Source: Glycine soja (lineage: Eukaryota > Streptophyta > Magnoliopsida > Fabales > Fabaceae). From it: a DNA stretch of 64,000 nt. Below are positions 21,859 to 34,032 of this stretch, piece after piece. Numbering within the stretch: the first letter of the stretch is position 1; each line of letters opens with the position of its first letter. Below the pieces are notes generated by a model, which ran no database searches, had not been told where the DNA came from, and was given only the letters and a program-made list of their open reading frames with translations. A program made the translations under genes and the position numbers. Location of the stretch: contig NC_041007.1 of the NCBI RefSeq assembly GCF_004193775.1, forward strand, positions 29,910,850 to 29,974,849, read 5' to 3'.

Positions 21859-22689
21859 TGCTTTTAGAGAGTTAGGCCAATCAATTAGTATGCTTTCCTT
21901 ACCATTACTTCCCTTTTGTTCTTTTTTCTTTGTCTTTTTCCTTATGTTCTTGTATATATAAACTCTTTGGTGCTTTTAGTGTGTTTTTAAAATGTATGCA
22001 TGAGATAAATATTTATTCATTTGATGCACACAAACACCAACACTATTTGCACACACGGTGAGTTGAAAAGGGGCCCTATACCCGGGTCCATGAGAACATA
22101 AGGAGTGGAGGTGAATTTGTGGTCATGCTAGGTCTCCGACTTGCTTGATAACAGTGAACCCTCATCTAGAGTTTTTCTCTTTATTAACATATTGTTGCTG
22201 GTAGTCCCTACTGCCGCAATATGTTCTTCGAAGGGGATGATACCTCTAGAAACCATCAAGAGAGATATGACTACCTTGGGAATTATCACTAAAAGACCTT
22301 TTAGTTTCTCCCGTGTAGGTCCCTAAAATAGGGGCACGGAGCAAACACGCTGCGTGCCATTTTAAACACTGCCATGCATGTACTATATTTGTGGATATTG
22401 CCGTACTATATGCATCCCCGTGTTGTGCCTTTCGCATCTGCATCATGCACGGATTGCGTCTTGATCCCCTCACTTTGTCAACCCGACAGAGGGTCCGTGT
22501 TGCTTTCTTAAATGCATACGTCGGGCGCGATGCTGCCCGAATGTTGTATCTAAGAAGGGGACAATTTCCCGGGCTCCCGTATTCATAAAATGCATCTGTG
22601 TCATATGCATTTCTTCATGTATTCATCCATTCCACCCATGATAGATGTCAGAGTTTTGATTCGCACTGGATTTTGTTTCACTTTAGTAA
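21859..22689 (+). other. Ogre 5' leader
   Basis: No sustained frame is seen. It contains GGGCCCTATACCCGGGTCC (a strong GC palindrome region) and a long stretch colinear with the T1 leader at 19049-19533. Confidence 0.75.
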
Positions 22690-24567
22690 AACATTGGATC
22701 GAGTCAGACGCCTTCGCTTAAAGAGAGGTTCTATCAAGTCAAGGTCAAGATCCTAGGAATCACCAGTCTGAAAGAGTTAGGGCAGTTGATGGGTCAGCTC
22801 CAGCGACAAGCCTTTCGCAAAGCTTATGGTAAAATTTGGGACCTAGCCATGGCAGAGGTCTCCACAGAGGCCATTGCCTCCCTCGCCCAGTATTATGATT
22901 GACCGTTGAGGTGCTTCACCTTTGGGGACTTCCAGTTATCACCCATGGTGGAAGAGTTTGAAGAGATTCTGGGAAGCCCTATAGGGGGAAGGAAACTATA
23001 CCTCTTCTCAGGATTCTATCCCTCTTTAACTAGAATTTCTAAGATAGTCCAAATCTCGGCGCAGGAATTAGACCACAGAAAGCAAGTCGAAAATGGGGTG
23101 GTTGGAGTACCGAGAAAATGTTTGGAGGCAAAAGCAAGAATCTTGGCAGGTAGAGGCGAATGGGCCCCGTTTACAGACATCCTCGCACTTTTGATCTTCG
23201 GAGGAGTCCTTTTTCCAAATGTGGATGGGTTGGTGGACCTAGCAGCGATCGACGCTTTTCTTGCCTTTCATGACCGCAAGGAAAGCCCGGTTGTCGCTAC
23301 CCTAGCTGATCTATATGACACCTTCGACCGAAGATGTGAAAAGAGCAGTACAAGGATTGTTTGCTGTACTCCGGCCCTCTACGTATGGTTGGTTTCACAC
23401 CTTTTCCGCCAAGAGGTGAGACATGCTTGCCCGCTAGAAAGCCACCGTTCATGCACAGAGAAAAAAGAGGCAAGTTGGGACCGACTCTTAGCAAGCAAAG
23501 AAGGAGCGTCTGTCAACTGGTTCCCCCGATGGAAAGAAGGAAGAACCGAGGTTCTTATTTCGTGCGGAGGATTTCCAAATGTTCCCTTGATGGGGACAAA
23601 GGGTTGCATCAGTTACAATCCCGTTCTTTCTATAAGACAACTTGGCTACCCTATGAGAGGGGCACCACTAGAGGAAGAGCTCACACCTATTATTGCACGA
23701 GGTTTCAATAACACCAACGTGGAGGCACTTTAGAAGGTCCACAAGGCATAGGAGATGGTGCAAAAGAAGGACAAGGAACTCGGAGGCAGTAATAACGAGC
23801 CCATCGGCGGTTACCGTAGGTGGTTGAAAGCCCACATGCAAGGTCTGGATTGGCTCCCGAGTTTGAGAACCACTAAAGGGGTGGAAGTTGAAGCGCCAGA
23901 GGAGGACAAAGAGGTGCAGGCCCTCAGGGCAGAACTCAAGAAAGCCCAAACAGTCAAAGAAAAGTTCAAATCAGTAGCTCTTAAGATCCGAAAGGAGAAT
24001 GCCAAACTGAGAGACGTAAATATAGCCACCACCAAGAACTTGGAACAAGAGGCCAAAAGGGCCCGTAGGGAAGAACATGGCCGGAACAAATTCTGAGGGG
24101 CTCTGTGGGGCAGTAACAGTGAGCTTAAGCTCCAGAGAGAGGAAAGGGACCAATCACGAGTAGACAGTTTGATCTTGAAGGATGAGTTGAGGATTTGCCT
24201 AAGGTCCAAGAGAAGCTTGTCTCAGCAGTTGTGCGAGACCGAAACCAACATGCTAACCATCATTAGTAAGTACCAAGAGGAATTAAATCTAGCCACGACC
24301 CACGAGCACAAAGTTACGGACGAGTATGCCTGAGTGTACGCAGAAAAGGAGGCTAGAGGAAGGGTAATTGACTCGTTACATCAAGAGCCAACAATGTGGA
24401 TGGACCGATTTGCTCTTACTTTGAACGGGAGTCAAGAACTTCCCCGATTGCTGGCCAAGGCCAAAGCAATGGCGGACACCTACTCTGCCCCCGAGGAGAT
24501 CCACAGACTTCTCAGCTATTGTCAGCATATGATAGACTTAATGACCCATATAATTAGGAACCACTAG
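22690..24567 (+). pseudogene. Ogre ORF1 (DUF7745-type protein), with in-frame stops
   Basis: This is the extra ORF upstream of gag that marks Ogre elements; its molecular role is unknown. One frame runs throughout with no frameshift after 22690. Stops are at 22900 (TGA), 23731 (TAG), 24094 (TGA) and 24331 (TGA), and the natural end is at 24565 (TAG). The N-terminal part (to about 23730) is a globular domain with LRCFTFGDFQLSPMVEEFEE and CCTPALYVWLVSHLF, resembling the DUF7745 domain of plant transposon proteins. The C-terminal third is a long Lys/Glu/Arg-rich probable coiled coil (EVQALRAELKKAQTVKEKFK onward). It ends in RFALTLNGSQELPRLLAKAK. The true start is lost: stops at 22684 and 22687 precede the conserved region. 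Confidence 0.75.
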
Positions 24568-24788
24568 GAAGTTTGTATTATCACTCAGATCTTGACTAGT
24601 TATAACTTTCTGAATAAAAAAAGTTTATCTCACGTTTTTACTCCAAAATCAGTGCGAATCAAATCACTCCCACATTTTATCTCTAGCATGCATTTCTTAC
24701 ATACTCCTCACATTTGGTTTTTTAGGAAAATGCCATAACTAAGCGCGCCCCAAGGCATCCCTATCGCACCAGATCCAAATCTAGGACA
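24568..24788 (+). other. Short ORF1-gag spacer
   Basis: The 220-bp spacer is AT-rich, and a possible degraded gag start (ATGCCATAACTAAG, with a stop) lies at 24729. No promoter or terminator can be called. Confidence 0.5.
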
Positions 24789-27287
24789 ATGGGTGACCAA
24801 GAGGAAGTACAGGAACAGATGAAAGCCAACATGTCGGCTTTGAAAGAGCAAATGGCTTCCATGATGGATGCCATGCTAGGAATGAGGCAACTATTGGAGA
24901 ATAACGCGGCCACCGCTGCCGCTGTTAGTTCGGCTGCCGAAGCAGACCCAACTCTCCCAGCTACCGCGCACCATCCTATCCCAAATGTGGTAGGACAAGA
25001 AAGAAGCACACTGGGGCACATCAGCAACCCCCATCTGGGATACAACCGAGTGGCTTACCCTTATGGATTACCACCTAATTACACGTCACCAGTCATGCGT
25101 GATGACGCGGGTCATGTCCCTTCCCCCATCCTTAAAGGGGAGCCTCCTCGACAGTCGGACGAGATTCACGAGGATCGTAGAGAGCATACCCAAGGAGACA
25201 TCGATTCCTACTCCCCAGTCCCCGTCGAGGGGCCGACACCAAACACACTACCTCAGCCCAACCTCATGGGATAACCTCGAAACCTCCCAGCACAACCAAT
25301 ATTCTTGTCCGCAGAAGGGCCACCCCCGACAGCGGAAGAAAAAAGGAAACTCGATCTCATCGAAGAGATATTGAGAGCTGTTGAAGGCTTTGGCGACTAT
25401 CCATTTACAGACATGGCTGATCTTTGCTTAGTATCGGATGTCGTCATCCCCCCAAAATTCAAGGTACCAAATTTTGATAGGTACAAAGGGACAACTTGTC
25501 CTAAGAACCATCTCAAAATGTATTGCCGCAAGATGGGGGCGCATTCTAGGGATGAAAAGTTGTTGATGCACTTCTTCCAAGATAGCTTGGCTGGGGCCGT
25601 GGTCGTTTGGTACACTAATCTAGAAGCTTCCCGCATCCGCACTTGGAAGGATCTGATTATTGCCTTCCTTAGGCAATATCAGTACAACTCTGATATGGCT
25701 CCCGATCGGACTCTGTTGCAGAACATGGTTAAAAAGGAAAGCGAGTCCTTTAAAGGGTACGCTCAACGTTGGAGGGACCTGGCAGCGCAAGTAGCCCCTT
25801 CCATGGTCAAAAGGGAAATGATTACCATGATGGTAGACACTTTGCCGGTGTTTTACTATGAAAAATTAGTGGGCTACATGCCCTCCAGCTTCGCAGACTT
25901 GGTATTCGTCGGGGAAAGAATCGAAGTGGGCTTGTAGAGAGGGAAGTTCGATTACGTCTCCTCCACAGGTACCAAGGCTAGGAGGATCGGAGCAACTGGG
26001 GCAAAGAGGAAGGAAGGAGATACCCATGCCGTCACTTCAATGCCCCCATGGATCAAGCCGCCGCAAATCTCCTACGGTACCCATCAGTATACACAACATC
26101 ACCCGTCCTTCTCAGCTCGAGTCGGGTTCTCCTCTAACTAGCACCCGTACAAACTTAGGCGCCCGCGCCCATCCAGAGGGAGGCCCCCCAAGCTACGGCT
26201 CCAACCCCGACTCGCCCGGCCGGCAATGCCCATTTTGGCACCGATTCCAACGCGATAAGGAACTTTCCCCCGTGGCCAACTCCAGAATTCACCCCGATCC
26301 CAATGACGTACAGAGACCTCTTGCCATCCCTCGTCGCCAACCAGATGGTTGTGATATCTCCCGGAAGGATCTACCAGCCTCCTTTCCCAAAGTGGTATAA
26401 CCCTAACGCAACCTGCGCATACCATGGGAAAACCCCGAGCCACTCAACCGAACAGTGCCTAGCCTTTAAACACAAGGTACAAAGTTTGATAGAAGCCGGA
26501 TTGCTGACGTTTCAAGAGGACCGGCCCAACGTAAAAAAAAAACCCGCTTGCCAATCATGGAGGGGGAGCGGTTAATGCCATCGAGTCAGGTAGGCAGTGC
26601 AGGTCCAAACCTTTGAAGGACGTGACGACCCCTAGAAGGTTTATCTACGAGGCCCTACAAAAGGGGGGCGTGATTCCCCGTGGTGGATACGAGAAAGATT
26701 CCTGTTTGATGCATCCCGGTGCGCAACATAACATGGAAGCATGTTTAGCAGTAGAAGACATGTTGCAACAGATGATAGACCAAGGCCGGTTGGAAATCGG
26801 CAATGAGGGGGGTGAAGAGCAGCACATATGCATGTAGTTCATAGATGAGGAGGGTCTTAGAAAGCCTAAACCTTTGGTGATATATTTCACCAGAGATGCA
26901 ACTCCCCAAACGCCCCGATACCCCTTAGTAGTTAGACCTATTCCATTCTCATACAAAAATAGCCACGCAGTTCCATGGAGGTATACGCCTCCAAGTGAAA
27001 GGAAGGAAGAAGCCGCCGACATCAGCTCGCTGTCGGCCAAAGTAACCAATATCATGGGGCTGAGTGGCATGACCCGCAACGGTTGCATGTTCACACCCCC
27101 TGACCTGCCGACACAGCCCGCAAACGCTAAAGGGAAGGCGAAGATAGCGGAAGGACAAAATGACAAAGTGATCCCCACTCCGAACGAGGATGTTCCAATA
27201 AAAGGTCTTTCTGAGAAAAGGGATGGTTGTGGCAAGAAAGAAGTATCGCTAGAGGAGGCAGGCGAGTTCCTCAGCATTATTCAATAA
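24789..27287 (+). pseudogene. Ogre gag, degenerate
   Basis: This is the capsid/nucleocapsid precursor. I took ATG 24789 (MGDQEEVQEQMKANMSALKE, a coiled-coil start). Stops follow at 25272 and 25935. The Gag core includes KVPNFDRYKGTTCPKNHLKM, HFFQDSLAGAVVVWYTNLEA and QYQYNSDMAPDRTLLQNMVK. A frameshift lies near 26160-26220, another at the A-run 26532-26541, and a stop at 26835. Two zinc-knuckle-like motifs occur, CAYHGKTPSHSTEQC and CLMHPGAQHNMEAC, each with His in place of the second Cys. The frame ends at 27285-27287. Better-preserved homologous gag sequence lies on the minus strand at 55169-56878. Confidence 0.82.
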
Positions 27288-27289
27288 AG

Positions 27290-27958
27290 CGAGTTCAAAA
27301 GGTCATTGAGCATCTCAACAAAACCTCGACCAAAGTCTCTCTTTTGGAACTGCTCATGAGCTCTAGGCCTCATCGGGCTTTGCTAGTAAAGGTCTTGAAC
27401 GAAGCTCATATAGCCCAAGACATCTTCGTAGAAGGCTTTGGGGGACTCGTCAATAACATCACCACCAACAACTACCTCGCCTTCGCCGAAGAGGAAATCC
27501 CTGCCGAGGGGAGAGGGCATAACAGGGCTTTGAATGTGTCAGTCAAATGCATGGACCACGTCGTGGCCAAGGTACTCATCGATAACGGATCTAGTTTGAA
27601 CGTAATGACCAAAAGCACGTTGGAGAAATTGCCGTTGAACGCTTCCCATCTAAGGCCAAGTTCCATGGTGGTCCGTGCCTTCGACGGCAGCCACAGAGAG
27701 GTGAGGGGAGAGATCGACCTCCCTGTACATATAGGGCCTCATACCTGTCAGGTTACGTTCCAAGTGATGGATATTAACCTGGCTTACAACTGTCTTTTGG
27801 GACGCCCGTGGATCCACTCGGTGGGAGTCGTTCCCTCTACACTCCACCAAAAACTGAAGTTCGTAGTGGAAGGGCATTTGGTCATTGTATCAGGGGAGGA
27901 AGACGTCTTGGTAAGTTGCCCTTCCTCTATGCCATATGTGGAAGCCGCGGAGGAGTAA
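27290..27958 (+). pseudogene. Ogre aspartic protease domain
   Basis: This is a retropepsin-like domain expected to cleave the polyprotein. The region is open from 27290 to a TAA at 27956-27958 but sits in a different frame from gag (frameshift near 27290). The active-site segment is VLIDNGSSLNVMTKSTL, with D-N-G in place of D-S/T-G. Flap and core segments include LPVHIGPHTCQVTFQVMDIN and YNCLLGRPWIHSVGVVPSTLH. It belongs to the gag-protease ORF upstream of the intron-like gap. Confidence 0.8.
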
Positions 27959-28306
27959 TTGGAAACGACCTTCCAATCTTTTGAGGTAGTAAGAATTGCC
28001 TCCGTATATTCCCTCTTTGGGCCGCCTTGCCTATCTGATATGGCAATGATGGTGGCTTGGGTGATGTTGGGGTACGGCTACGAGCCCGAAATGGGTTTGG
28101 GCAAGAACAATGGCGGCAGAACCAGCCTGGTAAGCACTAGAGGAAACCACGGGAAGTTTGGGTTAGGCTATAAACCCACGCAAGCGAACATAAGGAAAAG
28201 TATCACGGAAAGGAAGAACAGAAGCCAAGGCTCGCGGTTGGGACAACAAGCCGAAGGGGCCTTGCCCTGCCACATCAATAGAATCTTTATAAGTGCAGGT
28301 CTATGA
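27959..28306 (+). pseudogene. G-patch-like segment after protease
   Basis: This continues the protease frame after the TAA. It contains WVMLGYGYEPEMGLGKNNGG and GKFGLGYKPTQAN, a glycine/aromatic pattern like a G-patch (RNA-binding) domain. A G-patch C-terminal to protease is known in some retroviruses. Here it sits just before the gap that separates gag-protease from RT. The frame closes at 28304-28306 (TGA). Confidence 0.6.
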
Positions 28307-28622
28307 CACGAAGGCCAAGTCATCGTGATATGCGAGGATGACCCCCCGAGGGGATCGGATTTGGTACGACCATGTCCTCCTGGTTTCCGACTAGGAAATT
28401 GGCGAGTGGAAGAGAGCTCAGAAGTTTACGCAACAAGTATAATGTAACCCTTTGTGGCTTTTAAACTCTACAGTTGGGCCTAGGCTTTAGAGTTTCCTTT
28501 TGTTAAGGCATTATGTCTTTTGTTCTTGAAATTTATAGTATAAAGATCTTTCTTCATCTGTTCGTGCGCCTCTACCCATTCTCATTCATTTGCATGTTTA
28601 TTTCTTTATGCTTAAAAATGCC
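28307..28622 (+). other. Intron-like gap between protease and RT
   Basis: This is 300 bp with no shared frame. Sequence resembling the end of the upstream ORF (RLGNWRVEESSEVYATSIM) reaches about 28445. An AT-rich stretch with a T-rich run follows and ends ATGCCAG at 28617-28623, just before the conserved SDDESLEGTN start of the RT ORF. Ogre elements are known to splice an intron at this position. Exact borders are uncertain; candidate donors are GTATAATG (28438) or GTAACC (28444). Confidence 0.5.
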
Positions 28623-31600
28623 AGATCCGACGACGAGTCCCTCGAAGGTACTAATACCCGGGACTCGGCCGTCGATTTCGAGCAAGAAGCGGGTTGGACG
28701 GAGAGTGAAGAGGACGTGGATGTGGGACTTCCCCCAGAGCTGGAGAGGATAATCGCTCAGGAGGACCAAGAGATGGGGCCTCATCAGGAAGAGACAGAAC
28801 TAGTAGACTTAGGAACCGGAAGTGGGAAAAAGGAAGTAAAGATAGGTATGGGTATGACCGCACCCATCCGTGAAGAATTGATGGCCCTGCTAAAAAACTA
28901 CCAAGACATCTTTGCCTGGTCATACCAAGATATGCCCAGTTTGAGTTCTGACATCGTACAACACAAATTACCTCTAAATCCTGACTGTTCCCCGGTAAAA
29001 CAAAAACTGAGGAGGATGAAGCCCGAGACATCCTTGAAAATAAAAGAAGACGTAAAGAAACGATTTGACGCTGGCTTTTTGGCTGTTGCTCGGTACCCGG
29101 AATGGGTTGCCAACATTGTACCAGTCCCTAAGAAGGATGGGAAGGTACGAATGTGCGTGGATTATCGGGACCTGAATCGGGCCAGTCCCAAGGACAATTT
29201 CCCTCTACCGCACATCGATATCCTCATGGATAATACGGCCAATTTCGCTCTGTTTTCCTTCATGGATGGGTTCTCCAGCTACAATCAGATAAAAATGGCA
29301 CCAGAGGATATGGAAAAGACTACGTTCGTCACCCTGTGGGGGACGCTCTGTTATAAGGTAATGTCCTTTGGGCTCAAGAACGCCGGGGCAACTTATCAAC
29401 GGGCTATGGTGGCTTTGTTCCACGATATGATGCACCGAGAAATCGAGGTCTATGTGGACGACATGATCGCCAAGTCTAAAACTGAGGAGGAACACCTTGT
29501 CAACTTGCAGAAGTTGTTTGAAAGGCTTAGGAAGTATCAATTGAGGATAAACCCCGCTAAGTGCACCTTCGGGGTCAAGTCCAGGAAATTGCTGGGTTTC
29601 ATCGTAAGCCAGAAAGGGATAGAGGTGGACCCCGAAAAGGTGAAAGCCATCCTTGAGATGCCAGAACCGCGTCCCGAGAGGCAGGTCCGAGGTTTCCTGG
29701 GGCATTTGAACTACATTGCCAGATTCATATCACAGCTCACCGCTATTTGTGAGTCGTTGTTCAAGCTCTTACGTAAAAACCAATCCGTCCGCTAGAACGA
29801 GGACTGTCGAGAGGCATTTGGAAGGATCAAACAGTGCCTCATGAACCCTCCCGTGCTTATGCCGCCGGTGCCCGGAAGACCTCTCATCTTGTATATGACG
29901 ATTTTGGATGAGTCAATGGGGTGAATGCTAGGGCAACATGACGAGTCCGGGAAAAGAGAGCGCGTCGTCTACTACTTGAGTAAGAAGTTCACGGCCTGTG
30001 AGATGAACTACTCCCTGCTAGAAAGAATGTGTTGTGCTTTAGTCTGGGTGTCCCACCATCAAAGACAATACATGTTGAGCCATACCACCTGGCTGATATC
30101 CAAGATGGACCTGGTCAAGTACATCTTTGAGAAGCCTGCTCTGACAGGGCGGATCGCCCGACGACAGGTTTTCTTGTCTGAGTTCGATATAGTCTATGTC
30201 ACCCAAAAGGCGATAAAGGGAAGCGCCTTGGTGGATTATTTGGCTCAGCACCCTCTCAACGACTATCAACCCATGCATCCCGAGTTCCCGGATGAGGACA
30301 TCATGGCCTTGTTTGAGGAAAAACCTGATGAGGACCGGGACAAGTGGATCGTGTGGTTTGATGGAGCGTCAAACGTTCCAGGCCATGGCGTTGGGGCAAC
30401 ATTGGTCTCTCCGGACAATCAATGTATACCTTTCACAGCCAGGCTGGGGTTCAACTGCACCAACAATATGGCTGAGTATGAAGCATGCGCCCTGGCCGTC
30501 CATGCGGCAATTGATTTCAACGTCAAGCTACTCAAGGTATACGGAGACTCGGCGCTGGTGATTCACCAGCTGAGAGGGGAATGGGAAACTAGAGAGCACA
30601 AGTTGATACCCTACCAGGCCTATATCAAGGAATTGGCTAGTTTCTTTGATGAGATCTCCTTCCATCATGTTCCCCGAGAGAAAAATCAAATGGCAGATGC
30701 GCTTGCCATTTTAGCGTCCATGTTCCAACTGACACCGCACGGAGACCTACCGTACATTGAGTTCAGGTGTCATGGCAGACCCGCACATTGTTGTTTAGTG
30801 GAAGAAGAGCGGGATGGTAAGCGTTGGTATTTTGATATCAAGCGATTCGTTAAAAGCAAAGAGTACCCATTGGAGGCTTCCGACAACGACAAGAGGACGT
30901 TGAGGAGATTGGCGGTTGGCTTCTTCGTGAGCGGAAGCATACTATACAAGAGAAACCATGACATGGTTTTGCTACGCTGCGTGAACGCTAAGGAAGTTGA
31001 GAACATGCTGGGGGAGGTCCATGAGGGCTCTTTTGGTACGCACGCTAATGGGCACGCCATGGTTAGGAAGATCTTAAGGGCGGGTTACTATTGGCTCACC
31101 ATGGAGAGCGATTGTTGTTTCCATGTGAGGAAGTGTCACAAATGCCAGACGTTTGCAGATAATGTCAATGCTCCGCCCTTGCCTCTGAATGTTTTGGCGG
31201 CTCTGTGGCCGTTTTCCATGTGGGGAATAGATGTGATTGGGGCCATAGAGCCCAAAGCTGCGAACAGACACCGTTTCATCCTAGTGGCGATCGATTACTT
31301 CACTAAGTGAGTCGAAGCCGCGTCGTACGCTAGCGTCACCAGGAGTGTGGTGGTCAGTTTCATTAAGAGGGAGATCATCTGTTGGTATGGTTTGCCGAGG
31401 AAGATTATCACGGACAGTGGCACCAACTTGAATAACAAAATGATGGGGGAAATGTGCTAGGAGTTTAAGATCCAACATCACAATTCCACACCCTACAGAC
31501 CAAAGATGAATGGAGCCGTGGAGGCAGCCAATAAGAATATCAAGAAGATTATCCAGAAGATGATCGTGTCATACAAGAATTGGCACGAAATGCTCCCATT

Positions 31601-32072
31601 CGCGTTACATGGTTATCGAACCTCAGTGCGCACGTCAACCGGGGCAACACCATTCTTATTGGTATATGGAATGGAGCTTGTGCTACCGTTTGAGGTGGAA
31701 GTCCCGTCATTAAGAATCTTGGCGGAATCCGGATTAAAGGAATCGGAGTGGATCCAAGCACATTTCGATCAGCTTAATCTCATAGAAGGCAAGCGTTTGG
31801 CCACCATGAGTCATGGGCGTTTATATCAGAAACGAGTGAAGAACGCTTTTGACAAGAAGGTACGCACACACAGGTTCAGCGAAGGGGACTTGGTGCTAAA
31901 GAAAGTCTCCCAAGCTCTGAAAGACAACAGAGGAAAGTGGGCCCCGAACTATAAAGGACCTTTCGTTGTAAAAAGGGCTTTCTCCGGAGGGGCCCTAGTG
32001 CTCGCCAACATGGATGACGAGGAGCTACCTTCACCCGTGAACTCCGACGTTGTCAAGCGATACTACGCTTAA
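28623..32072 (+). pseudogene. Ogre pol: RT, RNase H, second RNase H, integrase
   Basis: One continuous frame carries four stops: 29793 (TAG), 29922 (TGA), 31308 (TGA) and 31458 (TAG). RT includes VPVPKKDGKVRMCVDYRDLN and catalytic YVDD (29451-29462). A first, degraded RNase H follows (to about 30290). A second RNase H of the kind found in Tat-lineage elements is next: WFDGASN (about 30356), NNMAEYEACAL, VYGDSALVIHQL and VPREKNQMADALA supply the D-E-D-D set. Integrase has an H..H..C..C finger (31021-31150), with D in GIDVIGA, D in TDSGTNLNN and E in NGAVEAANK. The C-terminal GDLVLKKV..GKWAPNYKGPFVV module follows. It ends at 32070-32072. Confidence 0.88.
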
Positions 32073-32745
32073 GATCTAGGGCAATTGAGGAAGTCGCTGC
32101 ATGTTTTTATTTTTGTGTGTTCTTCTTGTTTTCCCCCAGGGATTCCTGTCCTCTGTAATTTTCTCATCGCAGTCTTTTAAAAAGAATGTGGGATTGAGGT
32201 TCCAATCCTCGCTTTGTGCTTTAAAAGATGTGTAGTATTTGATAACCTGAGCCTTTTCGCTCAGTCCATGAGTTGCCTCAAGCGCTTAATTGAAACTGAA
32301 CCCGACAAGCTTTCGCTAAAAAGATTATTGCATTTGAAGACGCTCATGCATACGCATACACATGCATATCTTATGACAGGAGCAGGGTCGTTTTAGGCAA
32401 TAGTCAAATACCGAGCCAAATCCAAAGACAGAGACGAATCAAGGTAAGCGGTAACGCGGCCACGATTTGCTGCGCAATGTCATTTCCTGCTTTCAGGTAC
32501 TTAGGGACGGACACGAGTAGAGGCTAGGCCCATGATTGATGGATCGTCGTCCCATGTCCAGCTCCAGACAAGCGAGAAGCGCTACTGGGAGGCAGCCTAG
32601 TATCCTTTAAATTCCTAGTTATTATTACTATTGTGTCTTTAAGGTGATGGTCGGATGCCTAATTTACCCTAGGGGGGTTTGAGTAAGTGAACGTCGACCC
32701 GTAGAGAGCGTGTACCTTTGTTTTTTTTTTAAAAATGCAGGGTTG
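32073..32745 (+). other. Noncoding spacer after integrase
   Basis: About 670 bp with no significant frame. It contains a T-run before 32730. It separates pol from the promoter-like segment of the accessory unit. Confidence 0.6.
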
Positions 32746-32788
32746 GCTCGCCTGGGCGAGCACCCCCTGCACGAAATGGTTTAAAAAG
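32746..32788 (+). promoter_or_regulatory. Promoter-like module of the accessory unit
   Basis: The palindrome GCTCGCCTGGGCGAGC (32746-32761; 7-bp arms) is followed by a TATA-like TTTAAAAAG at 32780-32788. The same palindrome occurs upstream of the TATA box in the Ogre LTR at 63367-63382. The order palindrome, TATA, then a GTAAGT donor is shared, so this may be a diverged LTR promoter. It is inferred from motif order. Confidence 0.5.
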
Positions 32789-34032
32789 AGAGGGGGAGTG
32801 CAGTTTCCCCCCAAGGAACTTCTCACCCTCACTTAAGAACGCTGCACTCATGGGATTGCTGGTTTTTTCTGACCCTAGGCCACCATTGTGTGCTTTTTTG
32901 CTTCCATTTTAGTGTCCTTGCCACTCCATACAAGTAAGTGCACTATCCTTTGGTTTCTAGCTTTCAATTGATGCCTTTTATGCTTTAAATTGTACAAGAT
33001 TTGACCAATTTCGTGAGACAATTTGGGGCAAATTTGTGCTTTGATTCTTTGAATTGGGAGGTTGTAGGGGATGGCCTTAGGCCTAGGTTGTGTTCTGAAA
33101 TGATGGGGCAAGCCACATTGCCCCCATTCCCTTGTTGTTGGTACCCAAAAGTGTGCCCACCAAGTGCTCGGTGAAATGCCTCAATGGTGTTTGTGCATAA
33201 GTTTGTGAATGTTGCTTATAGATTGGGTTTGTGCATGTATGATTGCCATTTTTTGGATGAGGGGACAGCTTGCGGAAGTTAGGATAAATGCCAAAATATG
33301 ATTTAGGCCTAGGGACCCAAGCCTTTGATTTTTGGAATGCAAGAAGGCATGAAAGTGAGAGCATGTTGGTGAGGTTTCCCCTTAAGGCCAGCACTTGGTT
33401 TGGGCTGCACCATGATTTCTTTGTACCTAGATGGTGTGAAAATGTTATTCACCATGTACATGTGTATGTTGAATAGGTAGCTAAATGCTTTGCAAATGTG
33501 CATATATGTTGAAAATGGCACGAAAATGCTTGTCAAAATAGGAACATATGACATGAAATTGCCTTTCAAGAATGTGAATGAGTAGTACAAAAATTGCTTT
33601 TCCAATGAAGGTGCAACATGAAATTGTTTTCAAATAAATATAAATATGTGCGAATATATATGTAGCATGAAGTTGCCTCTCAAATGTATGAACATGTATG
33701 TGAATGAAATGTGAACATATAGCAAAAAAATGGAGTAGGTAGGTAGCAAAATGCCTTGGAAAATATGTATGGATAGTTTGACATGTAGCGTAAGGAATTT
33801 CTTTGCAAAAATGAAAGTGGGTGCATCTTATAGGATGTCGTTCATCGAGGGAAAGATAGGTATAAATGTATGAATATCCTAGGAGAACCCGCGCATTAAC
33901 GCGTAAGCATTCCTTTCAAAATTCGTGTGGATATTCATGCTTTGTTGAAAAAAGGGTACGCTGTTTAGCTTGATCTAGCTTTCGTTTTGATTAAGTCTTC
34001 TTGAACTAACTTTCCAAACGTTTTTGTAGGAA
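32789..34032 (+). other. Predicted 5' leader exon and about 1.1-kb intron of the accessory unit
   Basis: A leader of about 145 bp ends ATACAA before GTAAGT (32935-32940). A 1.1-kb AT-rich region then ends TTTTTGTAG (34021-34029), three bases before the ATG at 34033. Within it, 33470-33800 holds degenerate repeats of an ACATGAAATTGCCTTTCAA-like motif. Donor, acceptor and ATG position fit a gene with an intron in its 5' UTR. No transcript evidence is available here. Confidence 0.45.

Noticed and set aside
26138..26443. Arg/Gly-rich minus-strand frames in Ogre gag (also 55721-56048 on the plus strand)
   Set aside because: They are shadows of the GC-rich Pro/Ala linker of gag. The sense frame explains the region.
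33288..33605. Short frames inside the 1.1-kb stretch before the accessory ORF
   Set aside because: They are low-complexity and not conserved, and they fit intron sequence with degenerate repeats better than exons.
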